Assembly: GCA_003833135.1 (NCBI GenBank)
Contig: QZLH01001387.1
Coordinates: 20,389 to 32,532 of the forward strand
DNA: 12,144 bases
Source of the DNA: Oehlia diaphana
Lineage: Eukaryota > Glomeromycota > Glomeromycetes > Glomerales > Glomeraceae
Reading direction: 5' to 3'
Shown: positions 1 to 9,941 of the stretch, piece by piece
How positions within the stretch are numbered: position 1 is the stretch's first letter
Layout: each line of letters begins with the position of its first letter
Program-made: the position numbers and the translations under genes
Notes under the pieces: model-generated
Databases searched by the model: none
Told to the model about the DNA's origin: nothing
What the model saw: the letters and a program-made list of their open reading frames with translations, nothing else

Positions 1-729
<729 letters not shown>

Positions 730-762
<33 letters not shown>

Positions 763-770
763 TTTTTTTT

Positions 771-812
<42 letters not shown>

Positions 813-813
813 T
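730..813. repeat. Second alternating A/T homopolymer array (A29-T14-ATA-A34-T5)
   Basis: About 29 A, 14 T, a short interruption, then about 34 A and 5 T. The pattern resembles the block at the start of the window and has the same potential to fold. Together the two arrays flank the purine-rich segment 125-729. Exact lengths are uncertain for assembly reasons. Confidence 0.95.
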
Positions 814-1810
814 CGATGGGGTAAAAAGATCATCGAGATCAGATCACGGATATTTATATCTAAACAACAATCTTAACAATTTTTGGGTTACACGTTAAAA
901 AGAAATTTTTTTTTTTTCAAATTGTTTATTATTGTGTTACATTATTATATTTATCACGAGGAAACTTATTAAATTCCCCCAAAAAAATTCTTAGTTAGAT
1001 TTGCATGAATAAGATAACCAATAAAAATTTTTTCGAGATGAAGTAAAAAAATTATCTTATATTATTATTATTATCTTTTTTTTTTTTTTTTTCTTTATTG
1101 AATAGGCTAAATTTGGTCATTTTATTAAATATATGTTCCTTTTTTTTCACGCGTTTATACATCGCGTTATAACGAAATGTTTAAAGCCTTAAAACCTGTC
1201 AATTACGTGTGTACCCATGTACAGTTAGTAAATTACTTATATAATAATACAAAATCTTTTTTATAATCCTGATGCAACTAATTCATTAAATGGTAAAATT
1301 TTTTAAAAAAATATAAATATTTAATAATAATAACTCATTATATATAATCTTCTATAGAAATCTAGAAATCTATAGTATCTAAAATCGGAAGTAATGGTTG
1401 TACCTTGATTATATGATTGTAGAGTTATTAATACTATTATTTACTGTACATTGTATTGTATGTGAGTCTTTATTACGTTAGATTCGACTCAGATTACTCA
1501 ATATGAAACTCATGTTCTAAAATAATCGTTCTGCTTGGATTTTAAAGTGTTACGAACAATCAAATATTTGAAATCAATTCAAGGTAGACTTAAATATTAA
1601 TTATTTTACAAAATAATAAATTTCATTTTCGCATCTCTTTCATTGATTTCAAGTTATAGTTATCAATCAAAATTTTATTATTAAAATATTATTATTAAAA
1701 TATTCTTCATTGTTTTATAATTTTACAGTCTCTCAAACCGGAAGCTGCCACGTAGCATTTTAGTAACTTGATAAATATTTTTGTTTAACTACTTAACTTA
1801 GCACTTTTCC
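814..1810. other. AT-rich intergenic DNA, no gene seen
   Basis: There is no long reading frame, RNA gene or transposon motif here. Small-scale structure includes a T-run at about 1077-1092 and an imperfect tandem array of ATTATTATTAAAAT-like units at about 1677-1704. The sequence looks like ordinary non-coding DNA. Confidence 0.6.
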
Positions 1811-1850
1811 TTTACGATTTTGTATTGTTTTACGATTTTACGATTTTACA
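1811..1850 (+). repeat. Short TTTTACGA-type tandem repeat
   Basis: TTTACGATTTT occurs near 1811, followed closely by consecutive TTTTACGATTTTACGATTTTAC units at about 1828-1850. The 8-bp unit TTTTACGA is repeated with small changes. It lies upstream of a weak TTG-started frame (1891-2106) that I do not accept as a gene. The region from here to 2296 otherwise shows no gene. Confidence 0.6.
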
Positions 1851-2296
1851 ATTGTCCGCAGCGCTCATTTAAAAAAATAATTTTTTTTTTTTGATTAATG
1901 CTTTTACGGTAAATTTTGGTAACACGCCAAATAAAAATCCAAATTTGTATTCGACCTACGTTTCCTCTGTTACTCAGACTAAGAAGAAAAAGTTCCACTT
2001 TTTTTTTGTGACATATGATTTTAAGTTAATCCCGACACTTGTGATCATCAAATTAATAACACGTGTTAAAAGAGAATCATTTCTAAATGAAATATATATA
2101 TTTTAATTATTAATTTTCCCCATTAAAGGGACAACGCCTTTTACGCCATATTGCATATAGATCATAGAATTCAACAACGCGATCGTCTAAAGAAGTTACA
2201 ATTTCTAAATATAATAATGAAATATTATATTGTACGTTATTAAATGATATTTTTTTGGTATTATTAGTCCTCATGAAATAATTTCATTAGTAATAG

Positions 2297-2708
2297 AAAA
2301 ATGTTTATAACAAATTTCAGTGTAATAAGGAGGATAGTTCTGGTAGTTCTGGTAGTTTACGAAGAAAATTTAAAGCGGAATCATCAATATAAGAAAATAG
2401 AGTTATTACGTTCAGTTATTACAGATTTTGTTATTTTGCTATAAGAAAATTCAAATATTTTTTATTGGTAAATCTAAAGGATGGGAATAGGTATGAATTG
2501 GTATGAGATTTATTTAAAAATAATATTAACAAATTTGGTCGTGATCAGGATTCAGGAGACGAAAACAATGGTAAAAGAGTTATATTTTCATAATATGAGA
2601 AATATTATTTGGAATTATCGTTTTAATGAAGTTAAACAATATTAGTGGACATATCGTAGGTATAAAGAAATTGATGAAGATAAAACGAATAAAACTCAAA
2701 AAACGTAA
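2297..2708 (+). pseudogene. Possible decayed coding sequence, product unknown
   Basis: One frame from 2297 to 2590 runs for 98 codons with only two stops (TAA at 2390, TGA at 2504), where such AT-rich DNA would be expected to give roughly one stop per 11 codons. It includes a low-complexity Ser/Gly stretch (EDSSGSSGS, from the tandem GGTAGTTCT near 2336-2356), a basic segment after it (LRRKFK), and an acidic patch (DQDSGDENNG). From 2568 a second frame opens with ATG and runs 46 codons with a single TAG at 2643, reading WTYRRYKEIDEDK after that stop. The picture is of a gene that lost its frame near 2590 and gained several stops. I do not recognise the family, and chance openness of a purine-rich strand is a real alternative. 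Confidence 0.3.
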
Positions 2709-2840
2709 CGCTTGACAAAATGATTGGTAATATAATCTCTAATACATCTTTGACAAATACTTGGTATTTTATAACTAAATTAGCTATCTAAGTCTAATGC
2801 ATAAAATATTTCTATAAATCTGTTTCGTTGTTAGTTTGAT

Positions 2841-3048
2841 CTGTAATTAATTTACTCATTTTACTTATTAATAAAGAAATGCGTTACTAATGTTAAAAAA
2901 AAAAACGTGATCATGAATATAAAGAAAACAATAGATAATTTTAAACTGTAATTAATTTACTCATTTTACTTATTAATAAAGAAATGTGTTACTAATGTTA
3001 AAAAAAAACGTGATCATGAATATAAAGAAAACAATAGATAATTTTAAA
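2841..3048. repeat. Near-perfect tandem duplication, two ~105-bp units
   Basis: Unit 1 is 2841-2945 (105 bp) and unit 2 is 2946-3048 (103 bp). Both begin CTGTAATTAATTTACTC and end GATAATTTTAAA, and they abut directly. By eye they differ by one C/T substitution (GCGTTACTAA against GTGTTACTAA) and by the length of one A run (11 against 9). The near identity means the duplication is recent. No gene is contained; a 63-codon minus-strand frame that starts in unit 2 is a by-product. Confidence 0.97.
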
Positions 3049-5150
3049 TATAATATTAGAGGTGAACAATGAAAACGATATAATAAAGGAACAATTGTAT
3101 GTATTTATATTGTTGGTGCGTAAAAATAATATATTATTTTGTAATATTATTGTCCTACGATAAAATATAAAAATAATCGTTACTAACAAATAATTTTTGA
3201 CCTAATTTGATTATCTCATACTATTACAATTCTGACGAATAGATACTCCGTTTCATTGAAGGAGTTGAATAATAATAAAAGTTTCCGATTTTTATACATG
3301 AATATCAGGATCGTCATTTTAAGAGATTATCAAATCTCAAAAAGATTATTTACTTAGCCAATTTTCATTGTATTTATTTTATTTTGAGATCATGTAATTT
3401 TATGGCTGAATCAAAATATTCAAAATATTCAACATATTAAACTTGTTCAAATTTGATTTGATCGTTGATCATTGAAATTGTTATATAAATCGCCTTTCTT
3501 TTCCTTCCTTTCCTTTTTTTTTTTTACTTTTATTCTTATATATTTTTACCTCTTCTTTTTTTCTTGATTTTATTATTCATAAATTCTTTTTAATCTATAA
3601 ACGAAATCATCAACGACATATAAACAATATTTCCTAAAGCCTCACCTGAGCAAACTAAACTTTTAAAATTAGTCAATGCACAGCCACGGAAAATTAAATT
3701 CCGCAATAATTGATATTAATATTTTCTAGTAATAAAAATAAGATTACTATTTTATAATGATTATTTTAATTTATTCAAATATTATACAATATAGAGTGTC
3801 ATGCTCATGTTCATTTATAATTAAATTAAAGACATGAATTCAAAACATTAAAAAAGAATATATTTTATCATGAATACTGAATTAAATTCATGGTGAATTT
3901 CATAGTGGTAATTAGTTGTAGTTTATTTTATATAAAAATAGATTATATATTAATTTTAGAATATACATTACCACTGGTATCCTTATATAGCACCTGAAGT
4001 TATCAGTTGTTTAAAATATATATTTATCAATATAACTGGATGCATTTTAATGAATAAATTTTATTATTTTAATTATTAATCGTGATTTGCATTCCAGTAA
4101 TGTTTTAACCTTAGGTTATATTATAAATATACTATATTAGAATACCATCTAATTATGGTCAATAATACTCTCATATATATGTAATAGTTATTTTGTGAAT
4201 ATCACGGCACAAATTAGTTGCTTTTTTAAAAATATTTTTTATCCTTTTCCTTATTAAATTATTAATTATTGTTTTAAAGAATTTAAATTGATAATTCGTT
4301 AGAAACAACAATGATCATAGATTCTTCTTTTTATATCAAAAAAATGTGAAATGATACAAATTCATATCTATTTTATTTCTATATATTTAATTTCTTATAT
4401 AAAAGAAGAAATTAAAACTAATAAATATCTATTTTAACATTATTGATCATGAAAAATCATAATTAATCAAGTGACAAAAATAATTAAAGTTTCATTAGAT
4501 ATGTACTACTTCATTTGTTATAAAACTTTTAACCGGTAACCATAGTTTTTAATAAAAAATATAATTTAAAAAATCATTTCTAATTGAAAGAACCATTAAT
4601 GGCACAAAGTACGCCCAATTAATAGAATTTTATGTTGGATTTTCTTGGTTTCACCCTGATCAAGCTTATCAACTAATTGGAACATTGAGAGTATCCAATT
4701 TATTGACCTTTGATTTTGTTTTGTTTTTTTTTTTTTTGTCTCAGGAATTGATTTAATGAAGAAACTATCTTAATTATTGAAAAATATAGAAAATACATAG
4801 AAAACTGATTGCAAAATGCAAAAATTTATAATTGACAACTCTAACCTTTATAGTTAGAAGTTTAATATTATAATAATGAAAGAAATTATTTTATTATCAT
4901 TAGAAACTTATGGATTATAAACCAAAAATAATTGTTGTAATAAATATATATTGATTAAAAGTAATAATCAAGCATCGTATAGATATTTTTAGAAATTTTA
5001 TATTAAACATTTTATAATAATGAGAATAAAAAAAGTTTTTTATAAAATAGATTTTTTATAATTGGAAAGAGAAATCCCCTTAATCATTATTTATATATTA
5101 CATACTTTTACAAAAGCAAATATTATAGATCCAGAAAATATTCATAATTT
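3049..5150. other. Long AT-rich stretch without a supported gene
   Basis: Roughly 2.1 kb with dense stops in all frames I examined and no RNA gene, CRISPR-like array or transposon terminus that I can recognise. Local features are a polypyrimidine tract at about 3490-3565, imperfect TCAAAATATT repeats near 3411-3432, and a T-run at about 4724-4738. The last ~100 bp may include worn retrotransposon sequence leading into the integrase remnant, but no motif is clear enough to extend that call upstream. Confidence 0.6.
3490..3565 (+). repeat. Polypyrimidine (T/C-rich) tract
   Basis: The + strand is almost purely T and C in blocks, with clusters such as CCTTTCTTTTCCTTCC followed by a run of T and later CCTCTTC. 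It is low-complexity sequence. No adjacent gene start supports a promoter role. Confidence 0.7.
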
Positions 5151-5155
5151 AGATA

Positions 5156-5414
5156 TTACTTACTGATCAGGGAACACATTTTGTCAATGAGATGTTCAAT
5201 TCTTTATGTCAGAAATTTGGGGTAACTCCTCGTTCATCCGCGCCCTATCATCCCAGATGAATGGCTTAGTGGAGAGATTTAATGGAATGTTGTGCGAATG
5301 TTAGCTAAATATTCCGATTGAACAAAAGGAAAATCTCAAATACTTTGTTATAAATGTTTACTTTTTTATCATAGAAAGAAAAAAGTGTCATTAATGGTTT
5401 ATAATAATAATTGA
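5156..5414 (+). pseudogene. Broken Ty3-like LTR retrotransposon integrase core
   Basis: The reading frame from 5156 gives LLTDQGTHFVNEMFNSLCQ, followed by KFGVTPRSSAPYHP. This is the signature of the retroviral-type integrase catalytic core (rve): the second catalytic Asp in TDQGTHF and the conserved APYHP segment. The frame hits TGA at 5258. It resumes in another frame with NGLVERFNG, which carries the conserved third catalytic acid (Glu). A second shift leads to RMLAKYSD (from 5295) and an in-frame TGA at 5319. A fourth piece, FYHRKKKVSLMVYNNN, ends at TGA 5412 and resembles the YRTKK...YLVYG region downstream of the core in these elements. At least two frameshifts and two stops make it inactive. 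I see no zinc-binding domain, reverse transcriptase, protease or LTRs. The Ty3 (Metaviridae-like) rather than Ty1 assignment rests on the HPxxNGxxERFN wording and is likely but not proven. Confidence 0.9.
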
Positions 5415-5505
5415 ATTTGCTTTTTTACATAATGAAAATAAACTTTCAAATAAAGTTTACCAGATAACATAATATTATTTTTGATCAAAAGGGGAAGGAG
5501 TAGCC

Positions 5506-5682
5506 ATGTACCAGAATGATTTGAAAGCGTTATTTTTAGTTGATGAACATGATATAAGAAGAAATGTGACAGATTCTTACCTGAACCACACAAAAATGTT
5601 GATAAACCATTTTCATAGAAGATTTGGAAGTTACCTTGAAATTAAACAAAAGTCCAAAAGTCCAAAGTTCTTAATTCATTAA
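5506..5682 (+). other. Unidentified 58-codon open frame after the integrase remnant
   Basis: An ATG frame of 58 residues begins MYQNDLKALF, continues through LVDEHDIRRNV and ends in a basic KQKSKSPKFLIH tail. It starts about 90 bp after the last integrase fragment and runs in the same direction. It could be the worn 3' part of the same retroelement polyprotein, or a chance opening. A tandem AAGTCCAA pair near 5651-5667 lies inside it. No domain is recognised, and a functional small gene is unlikely given the surroundings. Confidence 0.2.
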
Positions 5683-6808
5683 ATTTAAATTACTTTATTT
5701 TAAGTGTGCAAATGAGCTTACTCAAAAGAATAATGTAGACATAGAAATAAATTTCATATAAAAATAGAAAGTGAAGACCTTGACCGCAAATCATTAATTT
5801 AAATATTTAAATTTTCAATATCTGATATTATTAATTTTAATTAACATTTAATTAGATTTATTATTATTTCATTAAAAAATTAAAGTTTTTAATTTTTAGC
5901 TTAGCTTTTATATTCAATAATTTGCCAAATTCCTTCGTGTATTAAAATTATTATTTTTTGTGAATCTTTTTAATAAATAATAATAATTATATAATTAAAT
6001 AAGATATTGTATTAAATTTATTAATACATAACATTATGTAACATAGATGTTAGATAATGAATAATTTGAAGACTAAGTAGATGATTTGAGAATTTGAAAT
6101 AGTATTTATATTAATGAGGTTAGTTATTGATCTTTAAAGATCATAATTTTTGTTAGAATACATTATCGTTTTATTATTAAAAAAAAATACATTTTTAGAT
6201 AGTTCAAATACATGCTTTTGATAGCAAATGAACTATAGGATCTGTTATTTTAGAAGGATTAATTTTATCTGTTATAATTTTATCATGTATGAGAGATTCA
6301 ATTCTCAACATGATGCAGTAAAGTCACATTTTGGATGAGTGTGGCGATATGAAAAACCAATAGTATTAACATATTAAGTCTAACATTTAATATTAATACT
6401 AAATAATCGCAATATAATGAATGATATTAATCAATTTAAAAGTTCTGGACTTTGAGTTAATAATTAAGATGTAGGAAAAAAAGTTACTTATTATGTAAAG
6501 TATAATTATACATAAGACGATATAACAATAAAAGATAGGTCAATGTGAAATGATTTAGTAATAATTTACAAAAAAAATTTTCTTTAAATTTAAATAAATG
6601 TTTTATGTTTTTGCATATAAATCAGAATTATCATCATTGTACTAACTTTATTCACAAGTTCCGAGCAATATTCTAGTATCTGATCTTTTATCTGTATTAT
6701 ATATTAAATTTATTTTTTGATATGGTGATATTAAGTGGAGTTAATTAATAATTAATTTTGAGGGGCTTAGACACAAACACTGCTTGAAATCAAAAATCGT
6801 TAATCTGA
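5683..6808. other. AT-rich intergenic DNA, nothing recognised
   Basis: About 1.1 kb dense in stops, with no RNA gene, terminal repeat or coding motif that I can identify. TGTATGAGAGA recurs near 6286, sharing its first nine bases with the three copies in 125-729, but this may be chance. No LTR bounding the integrase remnant is evident. Confidence 0.55.
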
Positions 6809-7105
6809 AATAAATACGTAATAGTTATTTCACGAGAAACTGTAAATATCATTGACCATTATGGCGAAGCCGTGATGATAGTGAGATTCAAGGCTGATAC
6901 TGGTTTAACGTCCCAAATATCAATATGGAGAGTCACGGACGACTATTAGGAAACGCGGTATAGTAACAGATACTCTATTGTAAAAAGACGAAAGATCATG
7001 GGTGCGTATTTGTTGATCAAGCGCCTAATTAATTTTTTTCTTATTTTTTTTTTATTTTTTAAGTTCTCTTCCTTATTCCCAATATATGAAGAAAATTTGA
7101 TAAAG
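6809..7105 (+). other. Unusually open, GC-richer segment; possible gene relic
   Basis: The + frame is open from 6809 to 6946 (46 codons), has one TAG at 6947, then is open again to 7105 (52 codons). The most protein-like part reads DHYGEAVMIVRFKADTG and then SQISIWRVTDDY. It coincides with a patch clearly richer in G and C than its neighbours (about 6860-7025). The second half contains a long T-rich run that gives a poly-Phe/Leu stretch and is open only because of composition. I recognise no family, no ATG with good context and no splice pattern. An old transposon or gene fragment is the likeliest explanation. Confidence 0.25.
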
Positions 7106-7781
7106 TGATCTTGCTTACAACATTTAATTTCTGAAAAATGATCTTGGCTTAAAGCAGTTTCAGTGCGTGGAAGTTATGTAAATAAATTAAAGCGTTCAGC
7201 CCCGAACAACAATATTTTTGAGTAAGTTATGACTACTTTATTAGTTTCAGCATAGTTTCAATTTGATATATAGTAACGAATGAGAGTAGGAAACTAAAAG
7301 GAACTGAAGCGCACAAGAATGTCATTTTAATCAAATTCTCGAAATATAAACCAAGAAAAGTAGAGAAAGAAGATAAAGGCAGTAATTATTTGCACAATAG
7401 CTTAGATGAAATAAATAAAGTATTTTGTTAGTAGCTTGGTTTTGATTATTAGCAAAAGAGTATGTTTATGATAGATTATGACCTTAGAGCAAATGTACGT
7501 GTCGCTCATGCTATTTTATAAACTATATTTACATTTAATACTATTATGTGATGATCGAAAAACAATCATTTGTCAATTGTTGTATATACATGATAAAACT
7601 TTTGAAAATTTGACAAAACCCATTCTTGCATAATAGATAATGGCGCAGTAAAAAATTCTATTTTGGAAAAGAATTACATTTAATTTGATTTAACCATATC
7701 TGAAATTACATTACTAAATAAGCAAACGATAAGCGATCGTTAAGCTATAATAAAAGTATTAACCAAAATTTATATTTTGAG
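7106..7781. other. AT-rich DNA upstream of the BTB-TLDc gene
   Basis: No gene, RNA or repeat is recognised. This is the 5' flank of the only intact gene. Its proximal end leads into the TTTTTACGCC motif and T-run described separately. Confidence 0.5.
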
Positions 7782-7850
7782 TTTTTACGCCACTTCTCAT
7801 AATTAAAACAATTTTTTTTTTTTTTCGTTTGAAATTTAAAAATATAAATT
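7782..7850 (+). promoter_or_regulatory. Putative core promoter / 5' leader of the BTB-TLDc gene
   Basis: Immediately before the ATG at 7851 there is a TTTTTACGCC motif (7782-7791), a run of about 15 T (around 7811-7825) and an AT-rich segment AAAATATAAATT touching the start codon. T-rich tracts ahead of start codons are common in fungal promoters. The TTTTACGCC word recurs elsewhere in the window, so its promoter role is a guess. The transcription start cannot be placed from sequence alone. Confidence 0.3.
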
Positions 7851-9339
7851 ATGGCGACACAATTTCTTTCAAAATTAAGTCAAAACTATATTGAATTATT
7901 AGAAGATAATGAATACTATGATATTACAATTGAAGTTGGTAAAGACCCTAATATAAAAATCCTTCGTGCACATACAAATATTTTGTGTTACCGTTCGCCA
8001 TATTTACGACGAACTTTAGTTTCTAGTAAAAAAAATAAGGATAATGTTCTTGCTCATATTAAGTTGCCAAATATATCACCTGGAGTCTTCCAAGTTATTT
8101 TAAAGTAAGTTTATTTACAAATAATTTTTATATTATAATAAATAGCAAGTTTTCTAAAATTTATATTAATTTAGATATATTTATGGTGGTATTCTCCCAT
8201 TGAATGACCAAGATAATTCAGAAATTTTTAAAATTTTATTAGCTGCTGATGAGCTGCTTCTTCAAGAACTGGTTGATTATTTACAAACTTATTTGATTGA
8301 AAAAAAATCTGAATGGATGGAACAACATTTTGAATTAATTCATCGAACAAGCTTTCAATCCAATTCTTTAATAAAAATTCAACAATTTTGTACAGATTTT
8401 ATGGTAAAATCTCCAGAAAAAATATTTAAATCACTTGATTTCACTTCACTTCCTGAAAAATCTTTAGTTCAACTTATTAAAAGAGATGATTTACAAATGA
8501 AAGAAATTGAGGTTTGGGATCACGTATTAAAATGGGGTCTCGCACAAAATCATACACTTCTTCCGGATTCTAATACTTGGTCAAATGATGATTTTAAAAA
8601 AATGGAAAATACTTTACAACATTGTTTACCTTTAATTAGATTTTTTAGTTTATCATCCAAAGAATTCCTAGAAAAAGTTCATCCTTATAAAAATCTCTTT
8701 AAACGTCAATTTTATGAAAATTTATTAAATTCTCACTTAGATCCTGATAGTGAACCAACTGAAAATATTTCACTTCCTAGAAATATTAAAATTGATGGAA
8801 TTATTAATTCAAATATTATTAATAATTTAAATATTATTTCAACAATTTCAAGGCGAATTGATAAAATGGTCATTAATAATAAATTTGATCACTTAAGAGA
8901 ATTATATTTACCGTACAAATTTGAATTATTATTAAGAGGAAGCAGACATGGATTTCATGCTAAAAAATTTTACGAATTATGTAATGGTAAACCTTATACT
9001 GTTACATTTATTAAAGTAAAAGGAACGGAAGAGATACTTGGTGGATACAACCCTTTGAAGTGGGAATCTTCTAATTGTTGGATTAAAAATAGAGATTGTT
9101 TTATTTTTTCTGTTAAAAATAATAATGCTAAAAATGTAATAATTAGTAATATAGAAAATACAGATCGGGCATTATATTATGGTTATAGCAATCCATATTT
9201 TAGTGATATTACTATGTTTTCTAGTTATGATAATAAATATATTTCTTATGGAAGGAATAATTATGAAAAAAAGATAAGAGATTCTGAAGGTGGATTTTAT
9301 ATGGAAGATTATGAAGTATTTCAAATTATAAAGAGGTAA
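7851..9339 (+). CDS. BTB/POZ-BACK-TLDc domain protein (two exons)
   Basis: Join of exon 1 (7851-8104) and exon 2 (8175-9339) gives 472 residues. Splicing restores the BTB helix ...FQVILK-YIYGG... across the junction, which is strong support. The BTB/POZ domain covers about residues 18-118: YYDITIEVG, the conserved RAHTNILCYRSPYL (about 39-52) and LPNISPGVFQVILKYIYGG (72-90). A BACK-like helical region follows at about 124-210, ending in EVWDHVLKWGLAQN. A TLDc domain fills about 334-470, with LLLRGSRHGF, the GGYNPLKW motif (about 374-381), a CFIFSVKN strand and the closing GGFYMEDYEVFQI. BTB proteins commonly dimerise and recruit Cullin-3 as ubiquitin-ligase adaptors. TLDc domains are linked in other eukaryotes to oxidative-stress resistance and V-ATPase regulation. 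The substrate here is unknown. No signal peptide or membrane segment is seen, so it is probably cytosolic or nuclear. The ATG at 7851 is chosen because MATQFLSKLSQNY leads directly into the domain. This architecture is a large expanded family in Rhizophagus-type fungi. No neighbouring gene gives further context. Confidence 0.94.
8105..8174 (+). other. 70-bp GT-AG spliceosomal intron of the BTB-TLDc gene
   Basis: The donor is GTAAGT (8105-8110) and the acceptor ends TTTAG (8170-8174). An ATTAAT sequence just upstream of the acceptor is a plausible branch region. The intron is phase 2: it interrupts a Lys codon and joins VILK to YIYGG in the BTB domain. Without splicing, exon 1 runs into TAA at 8106. 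The short, AT-rich form is typical of fungal introns. Confidence 0.93.
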
Positions 9340-9374
9340 GAGTTATTAAATATCTAAGTATATAACACTTACAC

Positions 9375-9390
9375 AATAAAAAAAAATAAA
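9375..9390 (+). terminator. Putative polyadenylation signals (two AATAAA)
   Basis: AATAAA occurs at 9375-9380 and again at 9385-9390, beginning 36 bp after the stop codon of the BTB-TLDc gene. The placement fits a eukaryotic 3' end. AATAAA is frequent by chance in such AT-rich DNA, so this is supportive rather than proven. Confidence 0.4.
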
Positions 9391-9800
9391 TTTATATTAT
9401 AATCATTTGTTTAAACAATAACAAAAGTGTGTTAAGTTTCTAATATAAATTCCAATTGAAATTCAATGTTTCCACATTTGATTAGATCAAGAAATTAACT
9501 CAAAAATTTCTATACTAATTCTTAAGTAATAAATTGGTACATTAACACAAATAAAAGATGAATTATTGTAGATATTTGATTTCAAATTTAGTTAGTCACC
9601 TTGATATTTAGGAATTCAGTATCTCCAAATATTATTTAATTAAGCATCATTAGAAATAAAATATTTGATCAATTTATAGGATAATGTGACTATTTTTTTT
9701 CTTTGCGTATAATTTAAGTTCTGATATTGTAATTTAAGGAGTTTACCCAGAGAAGGACTCCAAAACTTTGTGAAACTAGTCTTGTGAGAAAGATCTTTAA
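9391..9800. other. AT-rich DNA after the BTB-TLDc gene, no gene seen
   Basis: Stops are frequent and no RNA or transposon motif is recognised. A less AT-rich stretch begins near 9735 and leads into the open patch listed next. Confidence 0.5.
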
Positions 9801-9935
9801 CGTAAGGACCATCCTATAACCATTAGTGAACATAATGAACCAGTAGGTACTTACGTAATGTTGCGTATAATGGCCAACGAAGTTTTAGGACTGGTGTCTG
9901 GTGTAACACAATTATATAATTATTTTAATTGCAAT
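9801..9935 (+). other. 45-codon open patch, possible coding relic
   Basis: After the TAA at 9798 a + frame stays open to TAA at 9936. It reads KDHPITISEHNEPVGTYVM and then LRIMANEVLGLVSGVTQLYN. Upstream in the same frame is GVYPEKDSKTL, broken by stops. Composition here is less AT-rich than the flanks. No family is recognised. It may be a scrap of an old gene or transposon, or chance. Confidence 0.2.
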
Positions 9936-9941
9936 TAAAAT
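9922..9941. repeat. 20-bp perfect palindrome
   Basis: ATTTTAATTGCAATTAAAAT is its own reverse complement. It lies at the end of the open patch above. It could form a small cruciform, but AT-rich palindromes arise easily by chance and no function is implied. Confidence 0.85.

Noticed and set aside
1891..2106. 71-codon + frame beginning at TTG
   Set aside because: It begins at TTG with no supporting ATG context, has no recognisable domain and is rich in Lys/Phe runs that come from A/T homopolymers.
2998..3189. 63-codon minus-strand frame
   Set aside because: It begins within the second tandem unit, is almost all Ile/Phe/Asn/Tyr from AT-rich codons and has no domain or neighbour support.
5399..5593. 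64-codon minus-strand frame opposite the integrase relic
   Set aside because: It lies antisense to the degenerate retroelement sequence and the 58-codon frame. No domain is visible, so it is an antisense by-product.
5000..5700. LTRs flanking the integrase relic
   Set aside because: No pair of matching TG...CA-bounded direct repeats was found on either side within the window.
6860..7025. Possible tRNA or structured RNA in the GC-richer patch
   Set aside because: I could not find a cloverleaf, A/B box pair or terminal stem that holds together.
8200..9339. Separate 379-residue gene starting at TTG 8200
   Set aside because: It is exon 2 of the BTB-TLDc gene. Splicing 8105-8174 joins it in frame to exon 1 and completes the BTB domain.
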